Source of the DNA: Roseiarcus sp963816065
Lineage (GTDB): Bacteria > Pseudomonadota > Alphaproteobacteria > Rhizobiales > Beijerinckiaceae
Reading direction: 5' to 3'
Assembly: GCA_963816065.1 (NCBI GenBank)
Contig: CAWFJG010000029.1
Coordinates: 1-64,000, forward strand
Length of the DNA stretch: 64,000 bases
Within the stretch, counting starts at the first letter, position 1; the number at the start of each line of letters is the position of its first letter. A program made the position numbers and the translations under genes. Under the pieces are notes generated by a model, which saw only the letters and a program-made list of their open reading frames with translations, was not told the origin of the DNA and did not search any database. This document shows positions 1 to 9,361 of the stretch, piece by piece.

Positions 1-2
1 GT

Positions 3-140
3 GAAATGACGCGACCCGCGTGGGAGGAAAAGGTCGACCGGCTCGGAAGCCGCCTCCGGGATGGCGGCGGGGTGAAGGGCCTTGGCGATTGGCCGCCGAC
101 ACTCGCCACGCGGATTTATCCTGCTCTACTCTCCGCATAG
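3..140 (+). CDS. 3' end of an unidentified gene (partial)
   Basis: An open frame enters from the left edge and stops at a TAG at 138-140. The readable tail is about 45 residues, contains WEEKVDRLGSRL and ends TRIYPALLSA. Codon composition is gene-like, but no family can be recognised. It converges on the PEBP gene that follows on the other strand. It could equally be a chance open frame. Confidence 0.25.
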   Translation, partial: EMTRPAWEEKVDRLGSRLRDGGGVKGLGDWPPTLATRIYPALLSA

Positions 141-214
141 CCCGTCGCAGCACGGGCGTCTTCGGCGCCCTGTGCGGCGAGAAGGGACTTCGCCCCCCGG
201 CCCGCTTTTCGTTT

Positions 215-759
215 TCAGTGCCCCCAAACGCCCGTCAGCGTCGCTTTCGCCAGCGTGTGGAAGTGAAGGTTGAAGCCGACAACCGCGGCCGAGGAATTTT
301 CGTCGGCGCCGGGCTTGTCCGTGTCCACCGCGAAGATGGTGAAATGATAATGGTGCGGCTTGTCGCCCTTGGGCGGGCACGGACCGCCATAGCCCGGGAC
401 GCCCCAATCGGTGCGGCTCTGGATGGCGCCCTTCGGCGCAGCGTCGCTGCTCGGGAGTCGCCGGCGCCCTTCGGCAAGCTCATCACGTCCGGCGGGATGT
501 CGAACACGACCCAGTGCCAGAACCCGCTCCCCGGTAGGGGCGTCGGGGTCGTAGACGCTGAGCGCAAAGCTCTTCGTGCCCTTCGGGGCGTCCGACCAGC
601 TCAGCGCCGGCGAGATGTTCTTGCCGCCGCAGCCGCCATAGACCTGCTCATCCGCAATGCGTCCCGGCTTGATGTCGGGGCTCGTCAAAGTCAGCGCCTG
701 AGCCGCGCCGCATACACAAGGAGCGCGGCCAACGACACTGCAAATGCTCTTGTCGACAC
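215..759 (-). CDS. YbhB/YbcL family Raf-kinase-inhibitor-like (PEBP) protein, frameshifted
   Basis: This is a phosphatidylethanolamine-binding-protein fold protein, a family of small ligand-binding proteins whose bacterial role is poorly defined. A GTG start at 759 follows a good GAGGAG ribosome site and opens a signal peptide (roughly VSTRAFAVSLAALLVY then GAAQAL), so the product is probably exported. The mature part shows the family blocks SPDIKPG, GGKNISPALSW, YDPDAP, GFWHWVVFDIPP and DWGVPGYGGPCPP, and ends HTLAKATLTG. Three single-base shifts are needed to join these blocks: one in the signal peptide near 700, one near 530 and one near 440. All blocks stay in family order, so sequencing indels are likelier than decay. 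Repaired length is about 180 aa, normal for the family. Confidence 0.8.
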
Positions 760-1240
760 AATTTACTCCTCGGAGTTTTGCACGGGCGCCTGTTCGAGCA
801 CACGGAAGTCCGCAACCCGGACGATCTCATGACAACACGGGCCGCCCTTGCAAATCAACTCTTCGAATCCCCAACTCCGCGACCTTTGAGCCCGCCGGCG
901 TGACGGCGAAGGGTTGCAGTATTAACGCTGGCGTGCCGGGAGGAAGCTAATCGGTGCGCCATCCGTGCATCGGCGCCACGCGCGCTACAACTCGGCTGCA
1001 ACGGCAGGAGCGCGCAAAAAAAGCGGTCGCTCGCAGGCAGCTTGGCGAACCGGTCATGACCGACCCTTTGCTGCCTTCTCGGTCGGTCCCGCGACGTCGC
1101 GACGCGACGAGAGCGCACAACAGGCCGTTCAGGTGGTTTGGCTATTTCCCATCGACACGCAACAATCGTCAGCCCCTTGACAGCATCCCTGCCGTTGCCG
1201 CGTGTTGACCCCCATTCGAGATAAACGCCGGGGTGCAGTT
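760..1240. other. Intergenic region between the divergent PEBP and P-type ATPase genes
   Basis: No convincing gene is visible. It should hold the promoters of both flanking genes. A TTGACA hexamer lies near 1178 without a well-spaced -10. A pair of motifs AACAGG (1119-1124) and TTCAGG (1128-1133) resembles the units of the two phased arrays at 7.7 and 59.7 kb. Confidence 0.4.
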
Positions 1241-3780
1241 ATGGCAGATCAACCGTTTTGGATGCACAGTCCAGCGCAGTCTGCGTCGGCATTGGGCTGC
1301 GGGGTCGCGGGCCTGACATCCTCAGACGCCCTTTTGCGTCTGACGAAATACGGTCGCAACGCGGACGCGCAGGTGCGCGAATCCGGACTGATCGTCTCCG
1401 TTGGCCGCAGGCTGCTCGAGCCCATGTGTTTGGTCCTGATCGCCGCAGCAATCGTGTCAGCTGCGACAGGCGATGCGTCGAGCGCCGTGATCATACTCAT
1501 CATCCTTGGCGTGTCGGTGGCGTTGGACACTGTGCAGGAAGGCAGCGCCAAGCGGGCAGCCGAAGCGCTGCGCCAGTCCGTTGCGCTGAAAGCGCATGGT
1601 CAAGCGCGATGGAGACATTCGTGTCCATCGACGCAGAGACCGTGGTTCCCGGCGACGTCTTCCGCGTCGGCGTCGGCGACATCATTCCCGCCGACGCAAT
1701 TGTGCTGGAGGCCAACGCCTTCTCCGCCAACGAGGCGGCGCTGACGGGCGAACCATACGGCGTCGTCAAACGGCCGGGCGAGGCTAAGGGACAGACCCCC
1801 GCGGAAGCCAGCAACGCGCTTTTCCGCGGAGCCGTGGGCCTGTCCGGCGACGCGGTGGCGTTGGCCGTGGGAACCGGTGCGAACACGTTGTTTGGCGAGG
1901 CGGCCAAGTCGCTGAACGCCGCCGCCGAGATTTCGCCGTTCCAGCTCGATCTGAGGCAGCTGGGGCTCCTTGTGGCGCGCGCGACCGGCGTTCTGGTCGT
2001 CGGCGTCCTGGCGGCCAACGTCGCCTTCGGCCGACCCCTGATCCAGTCGCTGATGTTCTCCGTGGCGCTCGCGGTGGGGCTAACGCCCGAACTCTTGCCG
2101 ATGATCACCACCGTCACCCTGTCGCGCGGCGCGGTGCGGATGGCGCGCAAGAAGGTGATCGTCAAGCGCTTGTCGGCGATCCACGATTTGGGCGCGATGA
2201 CGGTCTTGTGCACCGACAAGACGGGCACGCTCACGTCCGCCCAGATCGAGTTGGCCGGGTCCCTAACGCCGGACGGCAAGACCAGCGACCGGCCGGCGAT
2301 GCTCGCTGCCGTTTGCGCGCGGCTCGGCGGCGACAACGGATCGCTCGACAACGCGCTGACGAAGGCCCGGCCCGACGCCCACAACGGTTGGACCAGGCGC
2401 GGTCTTTCCCCGTTCGACTACCAAAGACGGATGGGTGCGGTGCTGGTCGACGGGCCGGAAGGTTTGACGTTGATCGTCAAGGGCGCGCCCGAGGCGGTGA
2501 TGGAAGCCTGCGCCAGCGCCGGCGGAGCCACTTTCGACGCGGCGGCGCGCAAGGCTGCGTTGGCGCGCGTGCAAGACCTGGCCTCGAGCGGCCTTCGCGC
2601 CGTGGCGGTCGCCTCACGGCCGTGGACAGGCGCGCCGCGCGATCCGACGTCAAACGACGAGACGAACCTGGCGTTCGAGGGGCTTTGCACCTTCGCCGAC
2701 CCGCCCAAAGCCACTGCGCCGGCGGCTGTGGCGCGGCTCGCGGCTGCCGGCGTTCGGGTGGTGATCCTGTCTGGCGACGACCCTCTGGTCGTCGGACGTC
2801 TGGCCAAGATCGTCGGGCTCCGCGCTCAGCAAGCAATCGCTGGGGCCGACCTGCATGTGCTCTCGACCGACGCCCTGCGGGTGCAAACGCGCGATACCGA
2901 CGTCTTCGCTCGGCTCTCTCCCGACCAGAAAGTGCGGATCGTCCATGCCCTGCGTGACGCCGGCGAGATTGTGGGGTTCATGGGCGACGGCGTCAACGAC
3001 GCGCCGGGCATCAAGGCCGCGGACATCGGACTGTCGGTGGACGGCGCCACGGGCGTTGCGCGGGCGGCGGCGGACATGATCTTGCTGGATTCCGATCTGG
3101 CCGTGGTCGCCGACGGGGTCGAGGAGGGCAGGCAAACCTTCGCGAACATTCTCAAATACATTCGCATGGGCGCCAGTTCGAACTTCGGCAACATGCTCTC
3201 GATGGCGGCGGCGTCGCTCTTCCTGCCCTTCCTGCCGATGCTGGCTACCCAAATCCTGCTGAACAATCTGCTCTATGACGTCTCGGAGATCGGCATACCC
3301 TTCGACAACGTCCGCGCGACGGACATCGCCCAGCCACAGCGCTGGCGGATGCAGGATATCATGCGGTTCGCGGGGGTGATGGGTCCACTGTCTTCGGTGT
3401 TCGACCTCGTCACCTTCGGCGTACTCTTCCTTTGGTTCCAAACAGGTCCCGAAGTGTTCCGAACCGGCTGGTTCGTCGAATCCATCGCCACGCAAACTCT
3501 GGTCATCTTCATTATCCGCACGCGCGGGCGTCCATGGCGGGACCTGCCCAATCCCATCCTGACGATCACGACGCTGACGGCTCTGGCTTTAGCCTTAGCC
3601 ATCCCGTTCTCTCCATTGGGGGAGTGGTTCGGATTTCACGACTTGCCGCCGCTTGTAGTATTCGTGTTGGCAGGAATCGTGGTGGTCTATCTTGTCTGCG
3701 CGGAACTGTTCAAACGCCTGGCGATCACCAGCAGTCGGCTAAAGGCCGGACCGGGCAAGTCGATCGGCCTTCAACTCTGA
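1241..3780 (+). CDS. mgtA: MgtA/MgtB-type (P3B) cation-transporting P-type ATPase, frameshifted
   Basis: Inner-membrane P-type ATPase of the magnesium-importing subfamily. The start is the ATG at 1241 (MADQPFWMHSP). Diagnostic segments are the actuator-domain TGEP near residue 170, the membrane motif VGLTPELLPMI characteristic of MgtA-type pumps, the phosphorylation site CTDKTGTLT, the nucleotide-binding-domain KGAPE, and the hinge GDGVNDAPGIKAADIG. C-terminal hydrophobic segments run to the end. Length is about 846 aa, slightly short of the usual 900. Two shifts are needed near 1590 and 1612, between VALKA and the DGETFVSIDAE region, where all three frames carry family sequence in turn. It is followed by two small stress-protein genes on the other strand. 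The transported ion is inferred from family only. Confidence 0.85.
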
Positions 3781-3965
3781 CCGGAGAGCGTTTCCAAGAA
3801 CATGCGATCCGACGCTTCCGGCCGGTCTGCGTATTTTCCGAGGGCGCCAGGGTTAAGTCGGCTACGTCGGAAGCACTCAACCAGACCACTCAACCTTGGC
3901 TTCCGGCGCCGGGTCTGGCTTTGATCACGCAGCGACGCGGGTCGTCTTCCCCGCGTTGGCTGCCC
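3781..3965. other. Short convergent spacer
   Basis: Gene-free convergent gap between the ATPase and the small membrane-protein gene. No clear hairpin terminator with a T-run was found. Confidence 0.3.
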
Positions 3966-4142
3966 TCACATGTGCGGTCCGTATACGCCCATCCCACCTA
4001 CCAGCCAAAGCACTATGAGAACGATCAAGACAATCGCGAGGACGCCGCCGAGCCCCGTAGTTCCATAGCGACCGTGCGCATAGTATCCACCACCGCCGCC
4101 GAAAATCAAAATCAGCAGGATAACGATAAGAATGGTGCTCAC
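3966..4142 (-). CDS. Small two-helix membrane protein, DUF3309-like
   Basis: A 58-residue protein starting with GTG at 4142 and preceded by a purine-rich AGAGAGG about seven bases upstream. The sequence is almost entirely two hydrophobic helices (STILIVILLILIF, then LGGVLAIVLIVLIVLWLVGG) joined by a glycine/tyrosine-rich turn (GGGGGYYAHGRYG). This layout matches the short DUF3309-type proteins common in alphaproteobacteria. It lies 84 bp downstream of the CsbD gene on the same strand and is probably co-transcribed with it. Function is unknown; an envelope-stress role is inference from the neighbour. Confidence 0.7.
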   Translation of the reverse strand: MSTILIVILLILIFGGGGGYYAHGRYGTTGLGGVLAIVLIVLIVLWLVGGMGVYGPHM

Positions 4143-4226
4143 GCTATACCTCTCTCTTCGCTAGGCCGCAGACCATGAGTCGGCGGCTTAGAGCTTTCCA
4201 GGGCTATGGCGCTGAGGAGGAGCCAA

Positions 4227-4409
4227 CTACTTCTTTACAGCGTCCCGCACAGCGTCTTTCAGGCCGCCAATGGCGTTTTGTAACTTGCCTTCAGCCTTGT
4301 CAGCCTTGCCCTCGGCCTCCAATTTGGAGTCACCGACCACCTTGCCGATCGTCTCCTTTACGGCGCCCTTGACCTGCTTCGCCGATCCCGCGACACGGTC
4401 CTTGTCCAT
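4227..4409 (-). CDS. CsbD family general-stress protein
   Basis: A 60-aa hydrophilic protein of the CsbD family, small cytoplasmic stress proteins induced under general stress; the molecular activity is unknown. It opens MDKDRVAGSAKQVKG and carries the family repeats of charged amphipathic helix with KVVGDSKLEAEGKADKAEG, ending DAVRDAVKK. A GAGAGGAGG ribosome site sits directly before the ATG. Length is typical. A candidate FixK/FNR site lies about 95 bp upstream of the start, and the DUF3309-like gene follows. Confidence 0.93.
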   Translation of the reverse strand: MDKDRVAGSAKQVKGAVKETIGKVVGDSKLEAEGKADKAEGKLQNAIGGLKDAVRDAVKK

Positions 4410-4503
4410 GACTTCCTCCTCTCAAAACGACCGTCATTGCGTGTTCAACCCAATGTCCGGCCACTTTCACACTTAAGGATACTGCTCTTTTTCGCAGCGG
4501 TGA

Positions 4504-4517
4504 TTGATTCAAATCAG
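4504..4517. promoter_or_regulatory. Candidate FixK/FNR-type box
   Basis: TTGATTCAAATCAG matches the palindrome TTGAT-N4-ATCAA with one mismatch at the final base. Its centre is about 101 bp upstream of the CsbD start, which would suit oxygen-responsive activation of a transcript with a 60-base leader. The placement is inference; no -10 element is evident. Confidence 0.4.
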
Positions 4518-4845
4518 TCGGGGTCCTCATTGCCTGGAAAGCAGGTCGAACTCCGGCCTCCGCGATGTTTTCCGGGCGCCTCGACCGACGCCCGCTCGGG
4601 GCGGAGAGGCAATGCCCGCTTACCTGTCCACTTGGGCCGTTCAAGATCGCGATTTGCAACGGAAGCAATACGTCGACACCAGCCCTACGCCGCGCCGGTC
4701 GAGTCCGGCCGCCAGGTAGGGACCCAAGCGTCGGGTTTTGACCACTCGCCCACACCTCCCCGTCCGCCCGATGGAAGACCGGCGGCGGGCCTGCTACAAC
4801 GGGCGGCGTTCAGGGGAACGACCGATTGCGGAGGGGCGGAAGGTT
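4518..4845. other. Intergenic region before the peptidase gene
   Basis: About 330 bp with no gene that can be supported. It contains short open frames with no recognisable motif and should include the promoter of the M20 peptidase. Confidence 0.3.
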
Positions 4846-6229
4846 ATGACCATGCTCGACGAGGCGCTCTCTGCGATCGACGCCGACACCGGGCCGGCGC
4901 TCGGCCGGCTGTTCGACTTCCTCAAGATTCCCTCGGTTTCGGCCGCGCCCGACCACTACCCCGATTGCGAGCGGGCGGCGGACTGGCTCGTCGCCGAACT
5001 CACCGCGATCGGATTCGAGGCGGCAAAGCGCCCGACCGCCGGGCGTCCGATGGTGGTCGGCCATATCAAGGCCGCCCGGCGCGAACTCGCCGCACGTGCT
5101 GTTCTACGGCCATTACGACGTCCAGCCGGCCGATCCGCTCGATCTCTGGCGTTCGCCGCCGTTCGAACCCAGGCTCGAGGCGGGGCCGCGCGGCGAGCGG
5201 ATCGTGGCGCGCGGGGCCTCCGACGACAAGGGGCAGCTGATGACCTTCCTGGAGGCTTGCAGAGCCTTCCAGCAGTTTGGCGGACCGCCGTGCGCGGTGA
5301 CGGCGCTGTTCGAGGGCGAGGAGGAGACAGGGTCGCCGTCGCTGGCGCCCTTCCTCGCAGAGAACGCAAAGATGCTGAAGGCCGATGTCGCGCTCGTCTG
5401 CGATACCGGCATGTGGAACGCCTCGACGCCGGCGATCACCACTGCGCTGCGCGGAATCGTCGCTGACGAGGTGATCCTGACCGGCGCCAACCGCGACCTG
5501 CATTCGGGCGTCTATGGCGGCGCCGCCGTGAACCCGATCCACGCGCTCGCGCTGATCCTCGGCGCGCTGCACGACGACAAGGGCGCGGTCGCCCTGCCAG
5601 GCTTCTACGACGGCGTCGAAGAGCTGCCTCAGGACATCAAGGAGCAGTGGGACGGGCTCGATGTCGACCCCCGGACGTTTCTCGGCGACGTCGGCCTGAC
5701 GACGCTCGCCGGCGAGCGCGGCCGAACGCTGCTCGAGCAGGTGTGGTCGCGCCCGACCTGCGAGGTCAACGGCGTCGTCGGCGGCTACACCGGCGTCGGA
5801 ATGAAGACCGTGCTGCCCGCCAAGGCGAGCGCCAAAGTGTCGTTCCGGCTGGTCGGCGCCCAGAACCCGGAGCGAATCGTCCAGTCCTTCCGCGCCTTCG
5901 TCGAAGCGCGGCTGCCGCCCGACATCAAGGCCGAGTTCATCGGCCACGGCGGCAGCCCGGCGATCACCCTGCCGGTCAAGAACGAGGCGCTTCGCCGCGC
6001 CCGGCGCGCGCTCGAGACCGAATGGGGCAAGCCAGCCGTGCTGATCGGCTGCGGCGGATCGATCCCGATCGTCGGCGCGTTCAAGCGCGAGCTGAACATG
6101 GACAGCCTGCTGGTCGGCTTCTCGCTCGAAGACGACGCCATGCACTCGCCGAACGAGAAATACGAGCGGACATCGTTCATAAAAGGCGCCCGGTCCTGGG
6201 CGCGCATCTTGGCGGCGCTAGCCGCCTGA
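4846..6229 (+). CDS. M20 family metallopeptidase (dipeptidase-like), one frameshift
   Basis: Zinc-dependent M20/M25/M40 exopeptidase or deacylase acting in the cytoplasm on dipeptides or N-acyl amino acids. The ATG at 4846 follows a GGAGG-like site and reads MTMLDEALSAIDAD. Metal-site motifs are YGHYDVQP (His and Asp ligands), the catalytic EGEEETGS and the late H/D-containing segments up to DDAMHSPNEKY. The frame shifts once near 5085, just before HVLFYGHYDVQP. Repaired length is about 461 aa, normal for the arginine-utilization/Cps-type branch. The exact substrate is not readable. The class IV aminotransferase follows after 115 bp on the same strand. Confidence 0.88.
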
Positions 6230-6344
6230 GGGCGAGCGACGGCGCCGGCCGCTCGCGTGGCCAAGCCGTCGTTCTGCTGGACTGAGTTGAGGCAAAGGGG
6301 CAAGACTCAGGGCTCGCGCCAATCCCGGCGGAGGGAGGGAGTTC

Positions 6345-7207
6345 ATGGCCGTCTGGTCGCAGACCACGACCTATCTCGACGGTCAATGGCTCGCGAGGGC
6401 AATCCCCCGATCGTCGGCCCGCGCACGCATGCTTTCTGGCTCGGTTCGAGCGTGTTCGACGGCGCCCGGGCCTTTGAAGGCGTCGCGCCCGACCTCGACC
6501 GGCATTGCCAGCGCGTCAACCGCTCCGCCAGGGCGATGGGGCTCGAGCCGACGATGAGCGCCGAGTCGATATTCAGTCTCGCGCAGGAAGGAATTCGGAA
6601 GTTCCCTGCGGGCGCGGAGCTCTACATTCGTCCGATGTACTGGGCCGAGGAGAGCGGACACAATTCTGCCGTGCCGCCGGACCCGGGTTCGACCCGCTTT
6701 TGCCTGTGCATCTACGAGGCGCCGATGCCGAAGCCGACCGGCGTCTCGATCACCCGTTCGCCCTTCATGAAGCCGCTCGCGATCACCATGCCGATCGAGG
6801 CGAAGGCCGGCTGCCTCTATCCGAACAACGGCCGGGCGCTGATCGAGGCCCGCTCGCGCGGCTTCGACAATTGCCTTCTGGCGGACATGCTCGGCAATGT
6901 GGCGGAACTCGCGACGGCCAACGTCTTTTTGGCCAGGAACGGCGTGGTCATGACGCCGATCGCCAACGGATCGTTCCTCAACGGCATTACACGGCAGCGC
7001 GTCCTGCAGTTGCTCACCGCCGACGGCGGCGACGTTCGCGAGGCGACGTTGAGTTTCGCGGACTTCGAGGGCGCCGACGAGATTTTCGCCGTCGGCAATT
7101 TCGGCAAGGTCATGCCGGTCCGGCGGATCGACGGGCGCGATCTCCAGCCGGGCCCGGCTTTCCGTCGGGCGCGCCAGCTCTACTGGGACTTCGCCCATTC
7201 GGGCTGA
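6345..7207 (+). CDS. Class IV PLP aminotransferase, branched-chain (IlvE-like), one frameshift
   Basis: Fold-type IV pyridoxal-phosphate aminotransferase, the family of branched-chain amino-acid aminotransferases. The ATG at 6345 follows GGAGGGAG and reads MAVWSQTTTYLDGQW. One shift at about 6397, beside a CCCCC run, joins it to NPPIVGPRTHAFWLGSSVFDGARAFEG. The PLP-lysine region is present as EAKAGCLYPNNGRALIEARSRGFDNCLLAD, and the cofactor-phosphate loops as GNVAELATANVFL and NGITRQRVLQL. About 287 aa, the usual size. Substrate preference (branched-chain versus D-amino acid or aminodeoxychorismate) cannot be settled from sequence. Confidence 0.87.
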
Positions 7208-7243
7208 GCGGGCCGCGCGTTCGGGCGCAGAAAGGGAAGACGC

Positions 7244-7606
7244 ATGCCGACGCGGTTGACGGTCCGGCTCGATTTCGAAGCCGGACGCAGGCTCGGAGCG
7301 GGCAAGATCGCGCTCCTCGAAGCGATCGACGCAACCGGCTCGATCTCGGCGGCGGGACGGGTCCACGCCATGTCCTACCGGCGCGCATGGCTGCTGGTCG
7401 ACGAGCTCAACCAGCTTTTCGCCTTGCCTCTGGTCGCCGCCCACCACGGCGGGGCGAAAGGGGGCGGCGCGGAGCTGACCGACGAAGGACGGCGAATCGT
7501 CGCGCTCTATCGCGGGGCGGAGGCCAAAATGCGCGCGGCCGGCGAGGCCGACATCGAGGCGATCGAAGCGATGCTCGCCCCGCTCGCCGAGTCCGCGCGG
7601 GCGTGA
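7244..7606 (+). CDS. ModE-like winged-helix DNA-binding regulator (N-terminal domain only)
   Basis: A 120-aa stand-alone winged-helix protein resembling the DNA-binding domain of molybdate regulator ModE and LysR-type proteins. The pattern is KIALLEAIDATGSISAAGR, then MSYRRAWLLVDELN with a helix-turn-helix spanning residues 25-60. It ends in a helical dimerisation tail (RGAEAKMRAAGEADIEAIEAML). The molybdate-binding Mop/TOBE domains of full ModE are missing, so metal sensing cannot be assumed. Start is the ATG at 7244. Confidence 0.85.
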   Translation: MPTRLTVRLDFEAGRRLGAGKIALLEAIDATGSISAAGRVHAMSYRRAWLLVDELNQLFALPLVAAHHGGAKGGGAELTDEGRRIVALYRGAEAKMRAAGEADIEAIEAMLAPLAESARA

Positions 7607-7677
7607 TGGGCGGTCGCGCCTGGATGGCGAAGGCGATGCAACCCGACCAGACGGGGTTCGCCCCCTCGCCGGCGCCG

Positions 7678-7738
7678 CCTGTTCTTTGCCTGTTACGCGC
7701 CTGATCGGCGCCTGTTCCGCTCGCCTGAATGGCCTGTT
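7678..7738 (-). repeat. Array of 11-bp-phased AACAGG motifs (array 1)
   Basis: Read on the minus strand, six copies of AACAGG or near variants (ATCAGG, TTCAGG) occur. On the plus strand they are CCTGTT/CCTGAT/CCTGAA at 7678, 7689, 7700, 7711, 7724 and 7733. Spacings are 11, 11, 11, 13 and 9 bp, so the net phase of 11 is kept. A sister array lies at 59702-59772 in opposite orientation. The helical phasing suggests cooperative protein binding on one DNA face; the protein is unknown. Confidence 0.7.
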
Positions 7739-8039
7739 CCTTCTCGGCTCCAGGCCGCAACCGGCGGATTGCACCCTCGGCAACTGCTTGATTTAGCCTA
7801 GCATTTCCGGGTCATGCGGCCGTTGCGCAAATAAAGCCCCCTGTTTATCAGGTCTTGGCGGACGTGCGGGTGGAAGACGCGGCCCGGCTTCCGGCCGGGC
7901 GAAGCCGGGCGCGGACGTCAAGGCGGCGCGCCTCCCGACGATTGCGGCCGGCGATCCGGCAACTTGAGATAGCGATTGACGAAAAAGATCCCTATAAACA
8001 GGGACCCGTACCGGTTTTTCGAAGCTCCCGACGAGGCTC
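7739..8039. other. Intergenic region upstream of the DUF4239 gene
   Basis: No gene is supported. It contains GC-rich inverted sequence around 7890-7920 (repeated GGCCGGGC/GCCCGGC segments that can fold). An AT-richer stretch, TTGACG at 7976 and TATAAA at 7993, looks promoter-like, but its 11-bp spacing is too short for a sigma-70 promoter. Confidence 0.35.
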
Positions 8040-8855
8040 ATGACCCCGCTCACCCGCGCGATTGTAGTCGGACTGACGACCTTTGCTGCAAGCGCCCTGG
8101 GCATGGCGCTGCAGGACCTGGTCGCACCGGACGTGCTGACGGCGTCCAAGGGCGCCGTCGGCGCCATGATCGGGCTCGTGTCGCTCCTGCTCGCGCTGGT
8201 TCTCGGCCTCCTCGTGTTCACCGCCTTTTCCGTGTTCACCTCCCAGCAATCCGAGGCCTATTCGCTCGGACCCGTCGTCGCCGACATCGACCTCGCGCTC
8301 GAACGCTATGGACCGGAGGGGGCCAGTGGACGTGCGGGACTCCGCGCAACCCTGGAGCGGTCGCGTGTCCGGTTCTTCGGCGACGCCGAGCACGGGCCGC
8401 GGCCGTACACCTTCGAGGAGATGAAAGCGATATTCGCCGGCCTCGACGGCTATTTCGACAGCCTCGAGCCGGCGACCGACAGGCAGGGGCGCCTGCTCGA
8501 CAAGGCATGGGACCTGGCGCGGAAATACCAGGATACCCAGATGCTGATGACTCGTCAGCTTGCAAGCCCCTTCCCGCCCCACGTGCTGACCATTGTGATC
8601 TGCTGGGCTGCCGTCCTGTTCCTCGGCAACGGGCTGGTGGCGCCGCCGAACGCGGTCACGGTCGTCGCCGATCTGGCCGGCGCGATCTCGATTGCGACGG
8701 CGATCTTCTTGATCCTAGAGCTCAGCAGTCCCTACACCGGGCTCATCCGCATCTCGGCCGCCGGCGTCGACAACGCGTTGCGCGTCCTTGGCGAAATCGC
8801 CGTCCCGGCCCGCGACGAGACGAGCCGGACGCAGGACGTACGAACGGCCGCGTAA
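8040..8855 (+). CDS. DUF4239-type (bestrophin-like) membrane protein
   Basis: A 271-aa inner-membrane protein. Hydrophobic helices lie at about residues 10-30 and 40-65 (GAMIGLVSLLLALVLGLLVF) and again near 180-225 (LTIVICWAAVLFLGNGLVA, ISIATAIFLILEL), with a soluble central portion between them. The arrangement and the motif ELSSPYTGLI near the C-terminus are those of the DUF4239 family, distantly related to bestrophin-like channels. Transport activity is unproven. No frameshift. The GNAT gene follows on the same strand. Confidence 0.75.
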   Translation: MTPLTRAIVVGLTTFAASALGMALQDLVAPDVLTASKGAVGAMIGLVSLLLALVLGLLVFTAFSVFTSQQSEAYSLGPVVADIDLALERYGPEGASGRAGLRATLERSRVRFFGDAEHGPRPYTFEEMKAIFAGLDGYFDSLEPATDRQGRLLDKAWDLARKYQDTQMLMTRQLASPFPPHVLTIVICWAAVLFLGNGLVAPPNAVTVVADLAGAISIATAIFLILELSSPYTGLIRISAAGVDNALRVLGEIAVPARDETSRTQDVRTAA

Positions 8856-9019
8856 GGGAAACGAGACGCGATCAACCCGCGGCCGCTTTTCTGGCCGCGA
8901 GGATTACTGGCTTCGGTGGCCATTTTATCGGCGCCGGATTGGCGTTGGAAACGTTGGTGGGTTGGAAGCGTTGGTGGGTTTTGCGCGTGCGGGTCGCGCG
9001 CCGGTAGCCGGAGCGTGCA

Positions 9020-9331
9020 ATGAACGGGACCGTTCACATCGAGAAGCAGGATTTGGGTCGCGGCGGCCGGTATGTGGCGCAGATTGACGGACGCGACGGA
9101 ACGGCGCAACTGACCTTCACCCGCCGGGGTCCGAAACTCATCAGCGCCGACCACACCGAGGCGCCAGTCAGCCTGCGGGGAACGGGCGTGGCGCGGGCGC
9201 TTGTCGAGCACGTGATCGCCGACGCCCGCGCGAACAATTTCAAGATCGTCCCGATCTGCGCCTACCTGCTGGGGGAAGTGACAAAGCATCCCGAGTGGGG
9301 CGACGTGATCGCCCCGCCCACGGTGAAGTAG
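9020..9331 (+). CDS. GNAT family N-acetyltransferase (COG2388/YidJ type)
   Basis: A 103-aa minimal GNAT-fold protein of the stand-alone COG2388 type, predicted to acetylate small molecules or protein amino groups using acetyl-CoA. The core reads LTFTRRGPKLISADHTEAP, then the acetyl-CoA loop LRGTGVARALVEHVIADAR, the KIVPICAYL strand and a terminal HPEWGDVI, which closely follows the family order. Length is normal. The upstream spacer has short GTTGG direct repeats near 8940-8980 without clear meaning. Confidence 0.9.
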   Translation: MNGTVHIEKQDLGRGGRYVAQIDGRDGTAQLTFTRRGPKLISADHTEAPVSLRGTGVARALVEHVIADARANNFKIVPICAYLLGEVTKHPEWGDVIAPPTVK

Positions 9332-9361
9332 CCGGCTGAGATCGGCCCCGCGCCCGAGGCT

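Noticed and set aside
4430..4470. EcfG-type (GGAAC-N16-CGTT) promoter before CsbD
   Set aside because: GAAC and CGTT are present but with 13-bp spacing and an imperfect -35.
7976..7998. Sigma-70 promoter before the DUF4239 gene
   Set aside because: The two hexamers are only 11 bp apart.
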